Positions 1 through 6,187 of a stretch of DNA of 6,943 nt are shown here, piece after piece. This stretch comes from CAJAUT01 sp043809365 (GTDB lineage Bacteria; Patescibacteriota; Microgenomatia; UBA1400; UBA12108), in contig JAZDDW010000051.1 of assembly GCA_043809365.1 (NCBI GenBank), positions 1-6,943 of the forward strand. Direction: 5' to 3'. The position numbers were made by a program, and so were the translations under genes. Numbering within the stretch: the first letter of the stretch is position 1; each line of letters starts with the position of its first letter. The notes under the pieces were generated by a model. That model saw nothing but the letters and a program-made list of their open reading frames with translations. It was not told the origin of the DNA and did not search any database.

Positions 1-853
1 GGGAGACTAAGCGTTCCCAGGCCGCCAAATCTGAGGCATGATCAGGTAGTCCCAGTTTGGCCAAAATTTTGGCGTCAAAAACTTGCTCATGAAAGGAGAG
101 TGGTACTTGATAAATACTCTTTTGATCTGGATTTAAAATAATGTCGTCAACCCGAACGTTGCAAAACAGTGCCAATCTATCAAGTCGCCGCTTATCGAGA
201 GCAGTCTCGGAGCGAGCAACCAAAAAATCTGGCTGAATGGACATACTGTTGAGTTGTTTGACGGAGAGTTGGGTGGGTTTGGTTTTGGGTTCACCGATGT
301 GGCTTGGGGTGGGTAAATAGGAAACATGAACGTGGACAACGGTATCTCCGCCTGTCAATTTCATTATCCGACTGGCTTCGTAGTACAAGACGTTTTGATA
401 CTCTCCGGCAGTACCACCTAGCTCGACCAGACAGATCTCGGCCTGATCTTTGGTGGATGCATCTTTGATACGACGAATGATCTCGTTGGTGACGTGGGGA
501 ATGGCCTCGATATCTTCTCCGCCGTAACCATTATCGCGCTCGCGATCGATGACTGCCTTATAGATTTGGCCCATGGTAATGAAGTTGTGCACTCCCAAGT
601 TTTTGCCAAGAAAACGTTCGTAATTCCCGAGGTCCATGTCGGTTTCTGTACCATCCTCACAAAGAAAAGCATCACCGTGTTCGATGGGGTTAATCAGTCC
701 AGAATCAATGTTCAAATAGTTCTCACATTTGACGATCGTGACTCGATAACCTTTGGCCTGAAGAAGAAGACCGAGGCTGGCAGTGGTAATACCCTTGCCC
801 AACGACGACAAAACTCCCCCAGAAACAAAAATGTATTTAGTGAGTCGCGGCAT
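1..853 (-). CDS. pyrG: CTP synthase, N-terminal synthetase domain (partial, 3' end beyond left edge)
   Basis: Catalyses ATP-dependent amination of UTP to CTP using glutamine-derived ammonia, the last step of de novo pyrimidine nucleotide synthesis, in the cytosol. The 284 visible residues cover the amidoligase domain; the glutamine amidotransferase half lies outside the window. Seen: P-loop SSLGKG (K20), EHGDAFLCEDGTETDMDLG around residues 58-76 with the metal-binding acidic pair region (D72/D74), NYERF (77-81), VELGGT with E144 (E. coli E140 equivalent), and GEPKTKPTQLSVK (187-199), the nucleotide-binding loop. Odd points: the near-invariant KxDPY is KCENY (42-46), and the GDIES segment of the UTP/CTP pocket is GEYQN (150-154). 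The start is the first in-frame ATG, 18 bp after the upstream stop. No Shine-Dalgarno is visible, but an extended -10 sits just upstream. Family assignment is firm; full activity is inferred. Confidence 0.93.
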   Translation of the reverse strand, partial: MPRLTKYIFVSGGVLSSLGKGITTASLGLLLQAKGYRVTIVKCENYLNIDSGLINPIEHGDAFLCEDGTETDMDLGNYERFLGKNLGVHNFITMGQIYKAVIDRERDNGYGGEDIEAIPHVTNEIIRRIKDASTKDQAEICLVELGGTAGEYQNVLYYEASRIMKLTGGDTVVHVHVSYLPTPSHIGEPKTKPTQLSVKQLNSMSIQPDFLVARSETALDKRRLDRLALFCNVRVDDIILNPDQKSIYQVPLSFHEQVFDAKILAKLGLPDHASDLAAWERLVS

Positions 854-858
854 AGGTA

Positions 859-867
859 ATTTTACCA
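859..867 (-). promoter_or_regulatory. Candidate extended -10 promoter for pyrG (leaderless start)
   Basis: Read on the minus strand, TGGTAAAAT lies in the 18-bp gap between the IMPDH-like stop and the pyrG ATG. TAAAAT matches the -10 consensus at 5 of 6 bases and carries the TGn extension. Five bases separate it from the ATG, so transcription would begin at or very near the start codon. No convincing -35 was found. pyrG may therefore be transcribed both from the operon promoter and from here. Confidence 0.45.
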
Positions 868-871
868 CGAA

Positions 872-2362
872 CTAGTGGGTGTTTTGCAACTGGCGACCCT
901 GCTCGGTCTTGAGCCGAAGGGGCGAGGGAGTAATGGCCTGGAAGTCGGCGAGGTTAGTAACTCCGCGAAAAACAAGAGAGAGAATGATGTCTTCGGTGAG
1001 AGAGAACAAGTGAAAAGGAATGGTGGGAGCACCATAGGGTAAATGATCCATGTAGGCAGATCTAGTCTCTCCCTCAACAAAAGAGGGAAGACCAAAAGGA
1101 AGCATTTTGTCGTCCAGATATTTGGTGCGAGGAGATGCTTCGCCCCCGTAAGGCTTAAAGTACCTGCCTGCTTCATCTAGACAATAGAGCATGCCTCCTG
1201 GTGACTCGATAGTGCCACCTCCTGCTACCCGTGAAACTCCGATCCCGGTGGCGCCGAGAGCAAGGGTGGTGGCAATATGGTCACTAGCACCGCCCTCGAC
1301 TATAACGGGGATATGAATTTGACCACGCAAAGCCCAAAGGAGCATGGGCCAATCGATGACAGAACCGCTACGAACCCCCGTGATGCAGCGTCCACCCCCA
1401 CCAATCCCGATGTAGAGCCCGTCAGCTCCAGAGTCCTCGAGTTGCTGAGCTTGGAGAACATCGACAACTTGACCGACAAAGATCTCTATCTGTGATCCTA
1501 AGTTTTTACGCAGTTTTTTGAGACTACGTAGAACGTTGATCCCTGGTTCGGGAGAGTAAATACGAAAAGTTCGAATGCCACTCTCATAGAGCGCACTCGC
1601 ACGTTTAAGGGCTTTGTCGGGATCACCTTCGAGCACTCCCATGATGTTACGTCGCCATGATTTTAGAAGGAAAGTGCGATCGGAGGCGGACCGACCGAGT
1701 AAAACTTCGCTTTCGGAAAGGGCGTTCCAGACTTCTTTAAGCAAAACTTGTTGGCGTTTGATGTCGCTTAAGTGACCGTTACGAGGTACGCTAGTTAGGC
1801 AGTGACATTGAGCCATAGTGGAAAGTGCATAAACGCTCCCATAAATGTCTGGCATGGCCGAACCAACCAAAAGGGAACGGGCGTAGCGACCTAGCTTGAC
1901 GAAGGGGCCTTGGACGAAACGATCTTTGCGAGAAACGCGGTGATTTTGAGAGCCGACTACACTAATACCTAGATCTTCGATGGAGAGTGCCCTGCCCTGT
2001 TCTAGTGCTTGTTCCATGACGGGACTAGAAATGGCGGGAGGTGGAGCCCAGGGTTCTTTGGCTACGGCTTGTAGATAGGCTATTCGTTCTGGATGATTAA
2101 ATAGCTCGAGAAAATATTGACGTGTACGCAATATTTTAAGCATGGATTGTATCGGCAACATCGCTTTGCGAGAAGTGAGGAGGAAGTCGTACGGGGTGGT
2201 GAGTAGACCCTGTGAGGGATAAGCAGTCGAGTTTTCGCGCGACTCGATGTACCAGTATTTGAGATAACTGGGAATATCGGCTTCGAAGGGAGCGAGTTTG
2301 GCAGAAATGTATTTTTCCCAAAGATCTACGTCACGAAAAGTGACAAAGGGGGGAAGTGGCAT
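872..2362 (-). CDS. IMP dehydrogenase/GMP reductase superfamily protein, CBS-less, with unrelated N-terminal extension
   Basis: TIM-barrel enzyme of the IMPDH/GMPR superfamily, which acts on the purine base of IMP or GMP through a cysteine adduct. 496 residues from this ATG. Seen from about residue 165: SAMPD (early barrel), GADGLYIGIGGGGRCITG (312-329) with the candidate catalytic C326 and T328, IPVIVEGG (351-358), GTIESPGG (383-390, matching IMPDH GTEESPGE), flap start FKPYGG (402-407), VEGE (429-432) and LPYG (441-444). Odd: no CBS pair; about 135 N-terminal residues that I do not recognise; the loop lacks the usual PGSxC serine; the substrate-binding Asp of ADGG is Glu; the DSAHGH strand is YSPEPG; no Arg-Tyr dyad is evident in the flap. 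These changes leave IMPDH, GMP reductase or another purine role all open. The start could instead be GTG at 2380, overlapping the nuclease gene by 14 bp. ATG 2362 gives a 4-bp gap and is preferred. Confidence 0.75.
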   Translation of the reverse strand: MPLPPFVTFRDVDLWEKYISAKLAPFEADIPSYLKYWYIESRENSTAYPSQGLLTTPYDFLLTSRKAMLPIQSMLKILRTRQYFLELFNHPERIAYLQAVAKEPWAPPPAISSPVMEQALEQGRALSIEDLGISVVGSQNHRVSRKDRFVQGPFVKLGRYARSLLVGSAMPDIYGSVYALSTMAQCHCLTSVPRNGHLSDIKRQQVLLKEVWNALSESEVLLGRSASDRTFLLKSWRRNIMGVLEGDPDKALKRASALYESGIRTFRIYSPEPGINVLRSLKKLRKNLGSQIEIFVGQVVDVLQAQQLEDSGADGLYIGIGGGGRCITGVRSGSVIDWPMLLWALRGQIHIPVIVEGGASDHIATTLALGATGIGVSRVAGGGTIESPGGMLYCLDEAGRYFKPYGGEASPRTKYLDDKMLPFGLPSFVEGETRSAYMDHLPYGAPTIPFHLFSLTEDIILSLVFRGVTNLADFQAITPSPLRLKTEQGRQLQNTH

Positions 2363-2366
2363 GGGG

Positions 2367-3248
2367 CTATAGTATCTCACTATTTGGTGCCTGCACAGAC
2401 TTACCTGTTGTGTAGACGTCAGCGCCGTAGTTGCTTACCCCGACGAAAGTGGCCTCTTTGGCAAGAATTTTTTCGTAGGGAGTACAAACGTTGCATCCCC
2501 CGCTACCTTTGGGGCATTTGAAGCGATGTAAGCTTTTGGCGAGCTTAATCTGTTTGCCAATTTTGATCAAGCAGGAGGTCGAGCTATCTAGGTCGGGGAG
2601 AGGTTTGCTGAGCGGCACTTCATCACGAGCGATGTACCAGTAACTGGCTTTGGCGACTGGCCTGGTTTGACAGTTGTGGGCAAGTAAATGGTAAATAGGG
2701 AGCTGGAGGCTCTCGATTTTTTCCTCCCCTACCCCGGTTTTGAAATCAATAATGTGGACCGCGTCTTCTCCCTCTAGACCTGCCTTGCCGGCAGGCAGGT
2801 ATTCGAGCCAGTCAATTTTGCCACAAAGAATAAGATTATCAGGCTCGGAAAGCCAGTAATAGGGTAAATCAGCTTTGATTTTTACGGCTTTGTTGAGAAG
2901 AGGCCCAGGATGAGCCATGATCCGGCGTAACATGTCGGCCCCTCGATTTTTGTAGTGAGCCTCAGTTTCGGGACTGTCAAAGCCTCCTTGGATACCAGTC
3001 ACGTGAGACCAAGCTAATTCGAATTTGTCAATCAGCGATTCTTGGAAGCGAACATTTGTGGGGAGACGGGAAAGTGATTCGAGCACACTGTGGACGGCAG
3101 CTCCCAGAGCAAGCGGGGGAGAAATGAGGGAGAGTTTGTGATGATTGCGCGGATCACGATAGATATTGGCTAGGTAATAGGCCCTGGGGCATGACTTGAA
3201 AGTACTAATACTACTGTGGGAGAGCCAAAGTGCACTAAATTTATCCAT
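2367..3248 (-). CDS. PD-(D/E)XK superfamily nuclease, RecB/Cas4/AddB-like, with probable Fe-S cluster
   Basis: 293-residue stand-alone nuclease domain, probably a DNA exonuclease in repair or recombination. Seen in order: LSHSSISTFKSCPRAYYL (9-26) with C20; GAAVHSVLE (49-57) with active-site H53; GKIDWLE (143-149) with metal ligand D146; HIIDFKTG (165-172) with D168 and K170; QLPIY (182-186), the QxxxY motif; then CPKGSGGCNVC (245-255). C20, C245, C252 and C255 fit the four-cysteine Fe-S staple of AddB/Cas4-type nucleases, though the spacing (C-x6-C-x2-C) is the reverse of the usual C-x2-C-x5-C. There is no helicase domain, as in many PF12705 proteins. A palindromic DNA element is inserted in frame between motifs II and III (about residues 150-157). 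The start is ATG, 6 bases after a perfect extended -10, so probably leaderless. It is first in the set with the IMPDH-like gene and pyrG. Confidence 0.87.
   Translation of the reverse strand: MDKFSALWLSHSSISTFKSCPRAYYLANIYRDPRNHHKLSLISPPLALGAAVHSVLESLSRLPTNVRFQESLIDKFELAWSHVTGIQGGFDSPETEAHYKNRGADMLRRIMAHPGPLLNKAVKIKADLPYYWLSEPDNLILCGKIDWLEYLPAGKAGLEGEDAVHIIDFKTGVGEEKIESLQLPIYHLLAHNCQTRPVAKASYWYIARDEVPLSKPLPDLDSSTSCLIKIGKQIKLAKSLHRFKCPKGSGGCNVCTPYEKILAKEATFVGVSNYGADVYTTGKSVQAPNSEIL
2369..2374 (-). promoter_or_regulatory. Weak -10-like hexamer ahead of the IMPDH-like ATG
   Basis: TACTAT on the minus strand, 4 of 6 to the -10 consensus, ends 6 bases before ATG 2362 and overlaps the last codons of the nuclease gene. 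Neither this ATG nor the GTG at 2380 has a Shine-Dalgarno. The spacing equals that of the better leaderless promoters here, which mildly supports ATG 2362 as the true start. Readthrough from the upstream promoter is equally possible. Confidence 0.22.
2778..2800. repeat. GC-rich imperfect palindrome inserted in frame in the nuclease gene
   Basis: 23-bp element made of arms ACCTGCC and GGCAGGT around a perfect core TGCCGGCA, with one unpaired T at 2785. It is GC-rich against an AT-richer flank and is translated as YLPAGKAG on the minus strand. It lies between the strands carrying nuclease motifs II and III, where relatives normally have a short turn, so the protein tolerates it as a loop. It resembles a dispersed palindrome I recall in Patescibacteria genomes, where proteins show similar PAG(K/R)-type insertions. 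Only one copy is present here. Confidence 0.7.
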
Positions 3249-3250
3249 GG

Positions 3251-3256
3251 TACGAT
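3251..3256 (+). promoter_or_regulatory. Candidate -10 for the phosphodiester glycosidase gene
   Basis: TACGAT, 4 of 6 to consensus, ends 7 bases before ATG 3264. This is the same spacing class as the other leaderless starts in the window. It overlaps the opposing TATAAT by two bases. No -35 or Shine-Dalgarno is evident. It is weak as a sequence match; support comes mainly from position. Confidence 0.33.
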
Positions 3257-3263
3257 TATAGCA
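3255..3263 (-). promoter_or_regulatory. Extended -10 promoter of the nuclease / IMPDH-like / pyrG set
   Basis: The minus strand reads TGCTATAAT, a perfect TGnTATAAT extended -10, followed by 6 bases and then the nuclease ATG at 3248. Transcription should begin at the start codon, giving a leaderless mRNA. The hexamer at a 17-bp spacing (CAGAAT) is a poor -35, as is common where an extended -10 is used. The element sits in the 15-bp divergent gap and touches the ATG of the oppositely oriented glycosidase gene. Confidence 0.7.
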
Positions 3264-4445
3264 ATGAATAAATGGAAATTCTGGTTTATGCAGTTGTATC
3301 TATCTTTCCCGTGGCGAATGCTCATTGGCGTTTATGTGGTGGCGATCATAGGTGGGCTAGGGTGGAGTTGGTGGGAGGGAGTGAGTGCTAAGAAAATTCT
3401 GATTGCTGAAGTTGGGGAAAGCAATGCGGTGATCACGAAGTTGTCACACTGTGCAGAGGAATTCGAGAAGCTGAAGGCAGATGATCAGGTAGTAAAAAAT
3501 GCGAGTCTCAGTGCAGAAATAGAGAACATGACAAAAACTTACAGAGCGGGTGCAGCGTTGTTTGAGGATAGAGCTGACTTGGTGATAACGACTGGGAAAG
3601 TCAGTACGGTAGACAAGGAGTTGGCCAAGTTTTTGCGGTTACTGGGGGAGAGGAAATGGAGGGAGGCTAATGAACAAATAAAGAAAGTTAGCATGGAAAT
3701 CGAGAAAGTTGTCGTCGCAAATGTGCCAAAAGTTGTTGTGCCAGTCAATGCACCCGCGAATAATACTTTGCCAGGGAGCGGATACACGAGGCAGAAGGTG
3801 GCAAGTAATCGAGGGGAATTTGTCGTGTCGGCGGTGGTGGCGCCAGGCGCCAGAGCAATTATTGAGACACTTGATGATCCGCAGTGTGTAGGCAACTGCG
3901 AGGCAAGATCACTAGCTGAACATATCGCCAAAAGCGGTGGATTTGCGGGAATTAATGGCGCTTATTTTTGTCCACCAGATTATGCGCAGTGCCAAGGTAA
4001 GACCAACAGTTTTGACACCCTAGCGGTGAACGGAAGAAACAAGCTAGTGTTTAATCGCGACAATAATGTCTATTCTACGATTCCGCTGGTCGCCGCTTAC
4101 AACACGAATTTGAGTTTTTATGATCAGACAGTACAGTGGGGCGTAGACACGAGCGGAGGCGGGGCCATTGCCAATTTCCCTCGGTTATTGCGAGATGGAG
4201 TAGAGGCAACCACAGAAGAAAACGGGAAAGGCACGAGGGGATTTGTGGGGGCGAAGGACGGGTCTATTGTGATTGGCCATGTGTTTGCCGCCTCTTATGC
4301 GGATGCGGCGGCGACTTTGCGAGCTTTGGGACTCCAGAATGCCTTGAATTTGGATGGAGGTGGGTCGAGCGCCTTGTGGTATGAGGGAGCGTATAAGGTG
4401 GGCCCAGGTAGATTACTCCCGACGGCAATTGTACTGGTGAGATAA
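3264..4445 (+). CDS. Membrane-anchored phosphodiester glycosidase (NAGPA/DUF2233) domain protein
   Basis: 393 residues. A short basic N-terminus precedes one hydrophobic segment (about 19-35, MLIGVYVVAIIGGLGW), an uncleaved signal-anchor that would place the rest outside the cell. Residues 45-150 are charged, probably helical or coiled coil (KLKADD, EKLKA, NEQIKKVSMEIEK). A Pro/Val/Asn-rich linker (151-170) leads to the catalytic domain (about 185-393). Motifs of PF09992 are clear: GINGAYF (229-235), FPRLLRDG (305-312), TRGFVGAKDG (324-333) and ALNLDGGGSSALW (360-372). The family hydrolyses sugar phosphodiester bonds (human NAGPA removes GlcNAc from mannose-6-phosphate); bacterial members are thought to act on envelope glycans, but the substrate here is unknown. 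Cysteine pairs C208/C212 and C236/C243 could form disulfides. ATG 3264 was chosen because an earlier in-frame ATG at 3216 would overlap the divergent nuclease gene and start inside its coding region. It is the only plus-strand gene, convergent with the YgjP gene. Confidence 0.9.
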   Translation: MNKWKFWFMQLYLSFPWRMLIGVYVVAIIGGLGWSWWEGVSAKKILIAEVGESNAVITKLSHCAEEFEKLKADDQVVKNASLSAEIENMTKTYRAGAALFEDRADLVITTGKVSTVDKELAKFLRLLGERKWREANEQIKKVSMEIEKVVVANVPKVVVPVNAPANNTLPGSGYTRQKVASNRGEFVVSAVVAPGARAIIETLDDPQCVGNCEARSLAEHIAKSGGFAGINGAYFCPPDYAQCQGKTNSFDTLAVNGRNKLVFNRDNNVYSTIPLVAAYNTNLSFYDQTVQWGVDTSGGGAIANFPRLLRDGVEATTEENGKGTRGFVGAKDGSIVIGHVFAASYADAAATLRALGLQNALNLDGGGSSALWYEGAYKVGPGRLLPTAIVLVR

Positions 4446-4471
4446 ATCTCAAATCCCAAATTCTCGAATTC
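4446..4471. repeat. Convergent junction with degenerate short direct repeats
   Basis: The 26 bp between the glycosidase stop and the YgjP-like stop is low in complexity. It reads as imperfect 7-8-base units (TCTCAAAT, CCCAAAT, TCTCGAAT, with a further TCTCAAAT crossing into the YgjP stop). It is where both transcripts should end, but I see no GC-rich hairpin followed by a T-run on either strand. Termination must be weak, factor-dependent, or further inside the genes. Confidence 0.35.
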
Positions 4472-4981
4472 TCAAATTGAGCGAGGGAGGGAGCGGAGGA
4501 GTTTACGCATTTCTTGAGTATGAGGGTAGTATTGAGTCACCATTTTCCAAAAACTGTGCCCATGACCTTTCCAGCGTAAGTGGGCGAGTTCGTGAACGAC
4601 GACGTAGGTCACAGCCTCGGGAGGGATAGTACAAAGAGCGAGGTTAAAGGAGAGCACACCCGTGGGCGAACAGGTGCCCCAGTAACTATGGACTCGGGTA
4701 AAACGAAGCGAATGAGGAGTGAGATGCATAATAGCGCCATAATGACTGACTTGCTGACGAATAAAATCTTGGAGTTCATTGGGAGTAAAGTGGGTGGCGG
4801 GAGGGGTGAGAGGGCGCATTAGTTCGGCGCGACGCTTGGTAATCCAGCGAGATTTGCTCTCAACAAAACGGTCGATGAGAAATTTGGGGTAGTAGAGGGG
4901 AGCACGAGCTATCACCTCGCCAGCCCGAGTGACTTGAAGCGAGAGGGTACGTTTGCGGGCGCGAATGAGGGTATAGTTCAT
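4472..4981 (-). CDS. YgjP-type zinc metallopeptidase (DUF45 / M48-like)
   Basis: 169 residues, somewhat shorter than typical family members (about 170-240). Seen: N-terminal RKRTLSLQV strand (9-17) matching the usual RRxxxxLRV region; WITKRRAEL (46-54); WGTCSPTGVLSFN (101-113), the family WGSCS segment; and VVVHELAHL (127-135), with zinc ligands H130 and H134, catalytic E131 and likely third ligand H140 in KGHGHSFW, which corresponds to HPNHSPAFW of relatives. The cellular role of YgjP proteins is unsettled; they are related to SprT/WSS1-type proteases, some of which process DNA-protein crosslinks. The location 15 bp after a translesion polymerase gene makes a repair link conceivable, though this is only inference. 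The ATG start is supported by a -10 seven bases upstream; there is no Shine-Dalgarno. Confidence 0.92.
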   Translation of the reverse strand: MNYTLIRARKRTLSLQVTRAGEVIARAPLYYPKFLIDRFVESKSRWITKRRAELMRPLTPPATHFTPNELQDFIRQQVSHYGAIMHLTPHSLRFTRVHSYWGTCSPTGVLSFNLALCTIPPEAVTYVVVHELAHLRWKGHGHSFWKMVTQYYPHTQEMRKLLRSLPRSI

Positions 4982-4988
4982 GTTTGTT

Positions 4989-4994
4989 ATTGTA
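4989..4994 (-). promoter_or_regulatory. Candidate -10 for the YgjP-like gene (leaderless)
   Basis: TACAAT on the minus strand, 5 of 6 to consensus, is followed by 7 bases and the ATG at 4981. It sits entirely in the 15-bp gap after the polymerase stop. No -35 match stands out. It suggests that the metallopeptidase can be transcribed on its own besides readthrough from the polymerase gene. Confidence 0.5.
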
Positions 4995-4996
4995 CT

Positions 4997-6187
4997 TTAC
5001 TTGCCAAAGGCGATGGCGTCGCGGACGTGACCCGATGAGCCGAGCATGGCGGCAGAGGTGATGGTATATTCGCCCCATTTATCGTTGAGAGTATCGAGTG
5101 TGTGGGTCAGAGAAATGTCACGTGAGTTGTCGCGGAGAAGTGCGAGCTGGTCGGGGTCACAAGTAAGGCCGAAAAAGGTGACGGCAATCTTTTTCACTGG
5201 GTGAGAGAGGGGCGGATTGAGTGAGAGAGCGGAAGCGAGCAGGTCACAGTCGCGAAAGATGGGGTTGTGAAGCTGATGGCCGGTGTGCCAGCTTGCACCG
5301 TTGGCGAAGCGGAGATACAAGTGGGTTGCAGAGGCATGATAACAACTAGCACGGAGGCGCCTGGCGGCCTTGGCAACCAGTTTGGCGAGAATGGGGCGCC
5401 AATCTTCGTAGATCATAGGATGAGGTAAGACATAGGATTGGCCAAAACTGCGACGACTAAATTCTACGTCATCGACCTCGTACCCACGCAAACGGCTGTA
5501 CCAATAGCGACCGAGAACAGACCCAAAAGCAGAACAGAGCGTTTGAACGTTGGAGCCATAGAACTGTAGGGCCGTATAGATGCCAACCCGATGGAGACGG
5601 GCCTCATTACGAATGTTAATCCCACAAAAATCCTGCAACTTGATGTGCTGGTAAATCGAGAGAAAATTGGCTGAATCAATAATGTCAAAACCGTTGGGTT
5701 TGTGGAGGCCAGAGGCAAGCTTGGCGAGATTTTGGTTAGTGCTAACACCGATGCTGACACGGAGATGATTGCCAATTTCGGATTTGATACGAGATTTGAC
5801 TTCGAAAGCTACCCCTACAGGGTCGGACCCTGAAGGTATAACTACAACAAACTCATCGATGGATTTGGAAATGACGTGAGGAGAGTAATCAGAAAGAAGT
5901 TTGGCAAATTGAGAGTGAATCTGGCGATATTTGGGCGGATCGGCAACTCTCGCGATTAACCAGGGGCAAAGTAACTTACCTGCTTCTAGCGTCATACCGG
6001 TTTTGATACCCCAGAGCTTGGCTTCGACGCTGGGGGCGAGGATACAACCGTAGGACGCGTCAGAGTGGACAACGGCGAGAGGTTTGCCTCGCAAGAGCGG
6101 ATTGGCTTGCTGTTCGACACTAGCGAAGCAAGAGTTGAGGTCGAGGTGCATGATGGTGGGAGGAGTTGGGTTGAAATGAGTAACCAT
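4997..6187 (-). CDS. dinB: Y-family (DinB/UmuC-type) translesion DNA polymerase
   Basis: 396 residues, full length for the family. Synthesises DNA across damaged template. Palm: IMHLDLNSCFASVE (12-25) with metal ligand D16 and steric-gate F21; SKSIDEFVV (107-115) with D111 and E112, the catalytic SIDE motif; SIGVSTNQNLAKLASGLHKPNG spanning 145-166. Fingers: GKPLAVV (34-40), EAKLWGIKTGM (55-65). Thumb helix-hairpin-helix about 183-210 (LQDFCGI...LHRVGI). Little finger about 245-345 (RRSFGQSYVLPHP onward). QLALL at 347-351 resembles the beta-clamp-binding QLxLF motif. All catalytic residues are intact; the residue before the steric gate is Cys instead of the usual Phe or Tyr. The start ATG has a strong AGGAG seven bases upstream, embedded in an 18-bp inverted repeat that could control translation. 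It is preceded by a DUF6504-like gene and a dnaE. The gene symbol is by family resemblance. Confidence 0.94.
   Translation of the reverse strand: MVTHFNPTPPTIMHLDLNSCFASVEQQANPLLRGKPLAVVHSDASYGCILAPSVEAKLWGIKTGMTLEAGKLLCPWLIARVADPPKYRQIHSQFAKLLSDYSPHVISKSIDEFVVVIPSGSDPVGVAFEVKSRIKSEIGNHLRVSIGVSTNQNLAKLASGLHKPNGFDIIDSANFLSIYQHIKLQDFCGINIRNEARLHRVGIYTALQFYGSNVQTLCSAFGSVLGRYWYSRLRGYEVDDVEFSRRSFGQSYVLPHPMIYEDWRPILAKLVAKAARRLRASCYHASATHLYLRFANGASWHTGHQLHNPIFRDCDLLASALSLNPPLSHPVKKIAVTFFGLTCDPDQLALLRDNSRDISLTHTLDTLNDKWGEYTITSAAMLGSSGHVRDAIAFGK

Noticed and set aside
494..859. 121-codon plus-strand open frame opposite pyrG
   Set aside because: It lies entirely antisense to clear CTP synthase motifs and has no recognisable domain or ribosome site; a shadow frame.
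3216..3263. ATG 3216 as the start of the phosphodiester glycosidase gene
   Set aside because: It would overlap the 5' end of the divergent nuclease gene by 33 bp and adds residues that do not look like a signal-anchor. ATG 3264 gives a normal basic start before the membrane helix.
3539..3931. 130-codon minus-strand open frame opposite the glycosidase gene
   Set aside because: It is antisense to a continuous, motif-bearing coding sequence and is low-complexity in Ser/Thr/Ala; a shadow frame.
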